Of a stretch of 64,000 nucleotides of DNA, positions 57,871 through 64,000 are shown in pieces. The stretch comes from Gnetum montanum. Its lineage: Eukaryota > Streptophyta > Gnetopsida > Gnetales > Gnetaceae. Both the position numbers and the translations under genes were made by a program. Under the pieces are notes generated by a model. That model had not been told where the DNA came from, made no database searches, and saw only the letters and a list, made by a program, of their open reading frames with translations. The stretch spans positions 15,732 through 79,731 of the forward strand of contig MNCI01003323.1 in the NCBI GenBank assembly GCA_015680685.1, given 5' to 3'. The number at the start of each line of letters is the position of its first letter. Position 1 is the first letter of the stretch.

Positions 57871-59203
57871 ATGCGTTGCCTTGCTCTATAGAAAGTTGTG
57901 CCGAACCTATAATTAACACTCTTGACGAAATGCCTATAGCATCCGTTAGCACAACACACACAATAGAATGGTATGATGACATAAAAGAGTACCTTCTATG
58001 AGGCGAACCTCCACAATATTTGACAAATGCTCAAAAGGACGTAGTGTGAAAATGCTCCCGACAATATGCGTTAATAGGAGACACCTTATGTTGCAAATCC
58101 TACGAAGGCATTCTGTTGATGTGTGTTAGTAGCATTGACAGTCAAACCATTGTAGAACACGTCCATGAAGGACTTTGTGGAGGGCACATAGTACCTAAAG
58201 TAATTACAACAATGATTAGGCGTTTAGGCTACTACTGGCCACACATGGAGTACGATTGCATCTCCAAGGTCAGAACATGTGATATTTGCTGAAGGCATAG
58301 TAACCTAATACATGTGCCACTTAACAAATTGCACACAACACAAATCACATGACCATTTCAAAAATGGGGATTAGACTTAATCAGACCGATAATGCCATCA
58401 TCCTCTGTGGGACATAGCTTTATTATCACTGCAACTGAATACTTCACAAAATAGGTAGAAGCTATTCTCCTTAGGAACACTTTAAAACATATTTGCACTT
58501 TCATAATAGAAAATATCATGATCCATTTTGGTATTCCGATGACCATCGTTACTGATAATGGGCCATAGTTTAACAATGCAGATAATAAAAGCTTCTATGA
58601 AAGCCTCGGTATTAAACATGCATTTTCATCACCTTACTAACCACATAGCAATGGTCAAGCAGAAGCTATAAACAAAACTGTCATCATGATGCTCAAAAAG
58701 ATGCTAAATCAGAGCAAGAAATGATGGCATGAATAATTAGTCTACACACTGTGGGCATACAGAATGACACATCGAACATCTACAAGTAAAACTCCATATA
58801 ATCTTGTGTATGGATTTGAAGCTATTTTACCTTTATAGTTACAGGTTCCCTTGTTGTGGATAGCTCTCTCGAGCCTCCTTGATGAAAGGCAAAATAATGA
58901 ACTACGCATTGTTGACCTTGATTTGGTGGAGGAAGAACATGTGTGAACACTTAAACAAATCGAGTGGTACCAGAAACAATAGTGACAACGAAACAAACAT
59001 GATTTGCATAAACGCCCGATTAAGAAAGGAGATGTAGTCCTTAAAGCCATCCATGAACACCTAGATAAGTTCTCAGCTAACTGGGAAGGGCCTTATTTGG
59101 TCACCAAGGTGTACAATAACAGAGCATTCAAACTTGCTGACATGGATGGGAACGAGTTCGCTAATCCTACGAATCACTTGTACCTGAAACGGTACTATGT
59201 CTA
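57871..59203 (+). pseudogene. Tat-2 integrase
   Basis: Zinc module H-E-G-L-C-G-G-H near 58165 with C-D-I-C near 58280. Core motifs W-G-L-D near 58367, V-T-D-N-G-P near 58550 and N-G-Q-A-E-A near 58650. C-terminal W-E-G-P-Y-L near 59082; final stop at 59201-59203. About ten in-frame stops. Confidence 0.83.
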
Positions 59204-59204
59204 A

Positions 59205-59600
59205 TGAACATGAGGCACAAAACAATCCTGGCATCATGACTTAAAACTGATACCACAGAAAAGTCCTAGCATCATGACTTAAAACTAATACCATAGAACA
59301 GTCCTGGCATCATGACTTAAAACTAATACCACAGAATGTCCTGGAGTGATGACAATAAACCAACACCATAGAGCTTTGTCTAGTATGACGCTAAATTGCC
59401 ACATTTGTCTCCCATGACATAAAACTAGCACCCAAGATCCACTAAGACTATAAACTGGTTTGCCTCTTCATAGTCTACTATGACTATAAACTAGTAGTGT
59501 ACTGTCTGCTACGACACTAAACTAGCACCGTCCAAAGGGTTATGATGTGAAACTAACCCATAATAGTCTGCTAAGTCTATAAACTAGAGACATCATCGAT
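59205..59600 (+). repeat. TAAAACTGA-type repeat array, 3' untranslated region of Tat-2
   Basis: Around ten degenerate units, first of the type 'catcatgacttaaaactgat' (59237, 59271, 59311), later 'ctatgactataaactagt'. Same position relative to integrase as in Tat-1. Confidence 0.8.
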
Positions 59601-60691
59601 GACCAGGCAATACTTGAAAAGATATGTTGCTACAGTTGGCTGTACCTATTCCACAAAAACTTGCTACATAATTTGTCTCATGGGCCTTAATGAGGTTGAT
59701 GCTGTTCATGATTCTGTCTGCTTTGAAAATTGCACACGGTGGCTCCATCTCCTTGTTTAAAGTGCTTAGTTAACTGATTCATTTGTGTTTTTCTTGTCTT
59801 CTTCGAGTTGTGTTTGCAGGATGACACGCCTAAGGAATTCATGCATAGATGCATTTCATCGTGATGACAAGGTATCACATTCTTCCTGATGCACGTAACT
59901 TGGTTAATCAATCCATTCATAAGTATATTCCTAACTCTTGATACATCCCCTATTTCCCCATCATGCCCCATTATCCTATTCAATTACATCCCCTAGATAC
60001 ATTGTAATTTACTCACCTCAAAGCCCTTGATACACTGTTGTACACTATGACTCTCTAAGCAGTTGCAACACAAAACACAGTATATGATGCATGACACAAA
60101 ATGCAAGCGCTCGAACACGAGCATAGCACAAAAAGCAAGCTCTTTCAAAAAGACCAAAGAGAACAAGAAAAAAAAACAAAGCAAAAATAAAAGAAAAAAA
60201 GAAATAAACAAAAAGAAAAAGAACAAAAAGGTCAAAGAGAAAATTCATGGAAAAGGTCTTCATAACCTCGTTGACACCATAAACCAAAGACTATTGGCTA
60301 TTGTCATACAAGCCCCAGGCGAGAAGGAAATTGTCTTGGAAAATAGTTACACTCGTATCTCAAAGAGATCATATCACACATCATCGCGTGGCTTTAGCTG
60401 TTTACAATGGGCCTCATAAACACTCTATAAGAGTATTGTTTCTCCAAATAACATACCTCTTATGTCTCGGCTCCGAGTCTACTAAAAATTGGCTATTGAC
60501 AAGGACAAAGATATAGCTTGTTCATGTGAGAGCATTTCCTCTCCTACAATCCCAACAGCAATTATAACCCTTGATCAACTCCTGGCTTCCCCTGGTTACA
60601 ACCAATCCCCTCTCATCTTGAACTACATCCCCTCAATCCCATGTACTTTTGAAAATGNNNNTGCCTCTTGGGTGAATTTCTCTAGATGTCA
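59601..60691 (+). other. 3' untranslated region of Tat-2
   Basis: No domain recognised. A lysine-rich frame at 60063-60419 comes from an A-rich run (60165-60235). Four undetermined bases (60658-60661) lie about 30 bases before the PPT, where Tat-1 has a hairpin. Confidence 0.4.
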
Positions 60692-60706
60692 ACAAAGAGG
60701 GGCCAA
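60692..60706 (+). other. Polypurine tract of Tat-2
   Basis: 'acaaagaggggccaa' directly before the LTR; one base different from Tat-1. Confidence 0.85.
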
Positions 60707-62386
60707 TGAAACACCACTAATTTTAGCCTAACACTTTGAAACAAGAACTACTCAAGCCCTTTTGAGCATTCGGGAGGCAAAATTTGACTAAGACATGGAA
60801 CTCACGTTTTCAAGCTAGCTTGCCCTCAATGTGAGCAACTCGAAACGACGTTAGAATCAAGTCAAAGGTGGCTTAGTTTGAGGGTGCAAGGCATTCTCAA
60901 GGGTTACTATTGTGCCTAGTTCAAAGTTTCAGCATTCAAGGATTTAAATTTCAAGTCAAAAAGTGAAAAATTTCTCACTCACATTGTGGTCATGCTGAGG
61001 TCACGTTGGCAGCGTGAGTACAGCATGACCAACTCTGAAAGCCCCAAAACTGAGTCAGAATGATCCAATTTCCAAGGTGTAAGTCATCCTTAGGGTTCAT
61101 TATTGACAACTTCAGATTTCAGCCTCCAGAATGCCAGATTTTAAGTCCAAAGTTGCAAGTTCTTATAGCTCACGTTGCGGTCACGCTACGCTCATGCTAG
61201 CAGCGTGAGTCTAGCGTGAGCTGCCAAAAGTGGCTCAAAACAAGTCACTTTAAATTTTAGATCACTCTTAAGGTCAACCACACAGTTAGACAATAGTTGC
61301 ACTCAAGAAACAGGCTTCAAAAATCAAAATTTGGTGGAAAATATGTCAGTCTAGCTCACTCACGTTGAGGTCATGCTGACAGCGTGAGTGTAGCATGAAT
61401 GCAGTGTGAGTGTGGTGTGAGCATGCTGAGGACATGCCAAGATAAAATCAACTCACACTGGAAGTTCTAGTCAGGCAAAGAAACCTCAAATAGCCACAGA
61501 GCCACTCAGATCGACATCCTGTAGCAGTCAATTTAGAGACCCAGAAGTTTCAAGTGAGCCAGAGTCAATTTCTCTTGTTATCATTATCATTTCATTGTAA
61601 ATTTTCATCATTTGTGAGCTTGTCAGGCTCTTAAGTTTTGACTTATATGTGATTCCATGAGCATAAGCTAGCTTGACTAAGGTAACACACACTATAAGAT
61701 ACAATGCACCTGGTCGAGAGCATAGCTTACCCACGCATGTCCAACTCACATATAGTTGTCCATCGGGCACATGTCACATGATCTATTTTCCTCTCATCTC
61801 TCAGTTGTTGATTCCATCCATGAATTCCACGTTTGAATCTAGACAAACCCTATAAATACCCTATCAATTCACATAAATGGGATTGGAAATGATGAAGGTT
61901 TATGGCTTAGGAAACTTAGACTAGCAATCCTTGGGTGCTTGGTCACACTTGACTCCTAGTATCCAAGCACTTCTGAAACACAGGACATCACCCCGAGGCT
62001 TGGTGCTTGACTTGCCATCCACACGTGCAGCTACGCTTTGACCAGTGCACATCCTTTCTAAGCAATAAAATATAATTCATTTTTCCAACCATTATTTTGT
62101 TTACTTTGTTTTACATTCAGTTTACGTTTTGTTCGCAATACTGTTCTGCAATTCATACATTTTTGTTCATGTTTTGTACATCATTAGTTACAATACCCCT
62201 AGCACAAGCCATAGTTTATGCTTGGGGAAGTCCTTGGTTGATTTGCGTGTAGATCATCTAAGGCACTTTGCCTTCGTTTACTTTTCTAGCTTGCCCTCAG
62301 GCGAAGGTAGGGTTAGCTGTGTCTGCCCAATGATCTTTCAGTGTTTTTTCCCTTCTAGCCTTGCGCTAACAATTTAGGTCAGTATA
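60707..62386 (+). repeat. Shared LTR: 3' LTR of Tat-2 and 5' LTR of Tat-3
   Basis: 1680 bp, homologous to 42487-44183. TATA box at 61851. The end reads ATA instead of ACA. It is followed 6 bases later by the Tat PBS, so it has a PPT on its left and a PBS on its right. Confidence 0.88.
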
Positions 62387-64000
62387 GTAAATTGGTGCTA
62401 GAAGGAGGGCCTGCTACAAAAATTCTTATGTTAATCGAAATTATAAACCTGGGAAACTCTTACAATGAGCATTTTAAGCTCTGCAACTCCACCATTAGAA
62501 CTTAAAATAGTGTACACATGCTGTTTTGTTGACAGTCTGCCAAGTAACGTTCCACCACCACCACTGACCGTTCACATTAAGCTTCTCCCACCACTTGCCC
62601 AGTGTGTCAAGCTAGCTTACGCAAGTTTAGCTTGACTTACTCACTCTATTCCCTGATACCTCATGCTTGTCAGCTCATGCTATCAGCTCATGCTGCCTGT
62701 CAGCTCACGCTGTCATTCGCTCACACTCTTAGCTTACCGGTGTTGTCATTCATGTTCAACTTGTCTAGCCCAGTTTACTCACGAATTAACCTAGTGACAC
62801 TGCTAATCTCTGACTTTGGGATTGAAACCTCAAACCTTGTGATTGCTACAGAACCCATAACTATTATTGAATAGATAAACTCCAAGGCCCTACATGCTAG
62901 TCACTCAGGCCACAGGGCAAAGACCCTACCTATGCAACTCTTACACCCGAATAGTATAACTTCATCTGTGTCAAGATCCAAGCCAACTTGCCTATCGATT
63001 ATGTAGAGAGGGAAGCAAAGAGAGACTATGAACTTATTTACAAAGGAGGTCATGAGTTTATCCCCTCAGCATTCGATATAATCCCTCTTTCTGAACATCA
63101 TCATAGACTCATATCCCATCTTCTCATGGTAAGGATTCAAGCCTTACAACCACCTCCAATAGAGCCTCAGGGTGGAGATGAGGAAGATGACTTCACAACC
63201 CAAGCTGAACATGGGGATTCATACCATACCGTTGGTCCCCATGCCCATACAAACCCGTTGTTCCAACCCTTCTTGGAAGAGACTACACTTCCACCACCAG
63301 CTTCTCTATAGGAAGTACCCACCTCCATTCCCATCTTCTCCAAGCTCAACATTCAATTTGACACGTCCACTTCCATCATACCTCTGCAAATACAATCCCA
63401 ACAATCTCCTCCCCAAACTAATGCAGGATCGACCTTTCAAACTCAAGTAATTGGGATCGACTAGCTTCCACGTCCACCCATTACATACCTCAAGTGCAAA
63501 TCCATGGAGCACCATTGATTACTTAAACCCAACAAGTTCAGGGTGTCACTTCACAACCTATCGTTGGGCAGTGGGTTCCACTAGCTGTTCAACAAAACTT
63601 GTCTACTCACTATAGCATACCACACCCCATAGTCTTAGCCCTGAATGTTGTTCCACCACAACAAACGATAGTCCAACAATCTCTCTTTCCACAAACGAAG
63701 CAACAATCGAATCATTATCAACCACCACCAACTCAACCCACTAGTCTGCCTACTTCCCAAGAGTGGGTAGACATAAAAAAATGATGCACTTGTTAGAAAA
63801 AGAATTAAAATATCTCAAAACTGTAAACACCAAGGAATTCAAGGTACTGGACTTCTATTAAGATGATCCAATTGACCCCTCAGTTCCATCGTTAACCTTG
63901 CCAAAGGGAGTTTCATTACCCTAGCTAACTAAGTACAATGGAGAGGGAGATCTAAACGCTCACCTAGTAATGTTTCGAACAGAATATCTGTTGCTCCAGG
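62387..64000 (+). mobile_element. Tat-3: start of a third Tat interior (runs off the window)
   Basis: PBS at 62393-62409, then leader and gag N-terminus parallel to 44184-45830 of Tat-2. Gag landmarks are G-K-D-P-like near 62925, the acidic segment near 63175 and the Gln/Pro-rich linker to about 63780, then K-Y-N-G-E-G-D near 63930. It lacks some Tat-2 stops and has others (63308, 63782, 63922), so it is an independent copy. Confidence 0.85.
62900..64000 (+). pseudogene. gag: Tat-3 gag, N-terminal part
   Basis: The open segment 62988-63311 corresponds to Tat-1 10150-10440 and Tat-2 44818-45110: the D-Y-E-L-I-Y-K-G-G block, F-I-P-S-A-F-D-I-I-P-L, then an acidic D-E-E-D-D-type stretch. After a stop at 63309 and a frame change the Gln/Pro-rich linker continues. 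The window ends inside the gag domain. Confidence 0.78.

Larger units (their letters stand above)
42487..62386 (+). mobile_element. Tat-2: second Tat-lineage element with the same antisense gene
   Basis: A 19.9 kb element with LTRs 42487-44183 and 60707-62386, the PBS and PPT of Tat-1, and the same order: gag, protease, antisense gene, RT, two RNases H, integrase, repeat array. It is much more decayed than Tat-1. A solo LTR of another Tat family sits just before RT (54672-55740). No target duplication can be tested because another Tat interior follows the right LTR directly. Confidence 0.9.

Noticed and set aside
60063-60419. Lysine-rich frame of 118 codons
   Set aside because: Direct translation of an A-rich run; low complexity.

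Overview
This looks like a repeat-rich stretch of nuclear DNA from a land plant with a large genome. I cannot tell gymnosperm, fern and angiosperm apart from the sequence. I see no intact host gene, tRNA gene or bacterial-type operon. Nearly every base that can be assigned belongs to LTR retrotransposons inserted into one another, plus two LINE tails and one captured host-gene fragment. Stop codons and frameshifts are frequent in all retrotransposon coding regions, so the copies are dead.

Layout. 1-1140: fragments of an Athila-like LTR family (here 'LTR-B', TGATGAG...CA). 1148-1494: a LINE ORF2 tail. 1495-7371: an LTR element (607/603 bp LTRs, ATGAT target duplication, initiator-Met-type PBS) that carries an intronless CCR4-like deadenylase pseudogene instead of gag-pol. 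About 7530-26886: a three-level nest. An old LTR-B (+) is split by a solo LTR-B (-; target duplication ATACT/GTACT), which is split by a 17.5 kb Tat-lineage Ty3/gypsy element, 'Tat-1' (8147-25662; LTRs 1597 bp each; target duplication GTTAC). 26887-30858: AT-rich DNA with a second LINE tail. 30859-41019: LTR-B elements, including a gag-bearing element without pol (33232-41019) that carries an extra gene with its own promoter. 41020-42486: an orphan gag/protease fragment. 42487-62386: a second Tat element, 'Tat-2'. Its right LTR serves directly as left LTR of a third copy, 'Tat-3' (62387 to the window end).

Most interesting system. Both Tat-1 and Tat-2 carry the same long gene on the opposite strand, between protease and reverse transcriptase: about 8 exons, about 3.1-3.2 kb of coding sequence, about 1,050 codons. 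Most introns have canonical GT-AG ends, and several intron phases agree between the two diverged copies. Exon 2 resembles a HAD/NIF (FCP1-like) phosphatase domain, exon 4 a plant-transposon-type helical domain, and exon 7 a coiled coil; exon 8 is an acidic tail. An antisense gene keeps its introns through reverse transcription because they are not introns in the sense RNA. Short repeats ending TAAACTRGC flank this gene on both sides and also fill the 3' untranslated region.

How the parts would work together (inference from family knowledge). In the Tat elements gag-protease is one reading frame with a stop at the same aligned place in both copies. RT, RNase H, a second (archaeal-type) RNase H and integrase form another frame about 5 kb downstream, an arrangement recalling Ogre elements. 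The U3 of each Tat LTR family is packed with its own short inverted word (TTACGC, TCACGC or GTAGCA types), and these words recur in the internal spacers.
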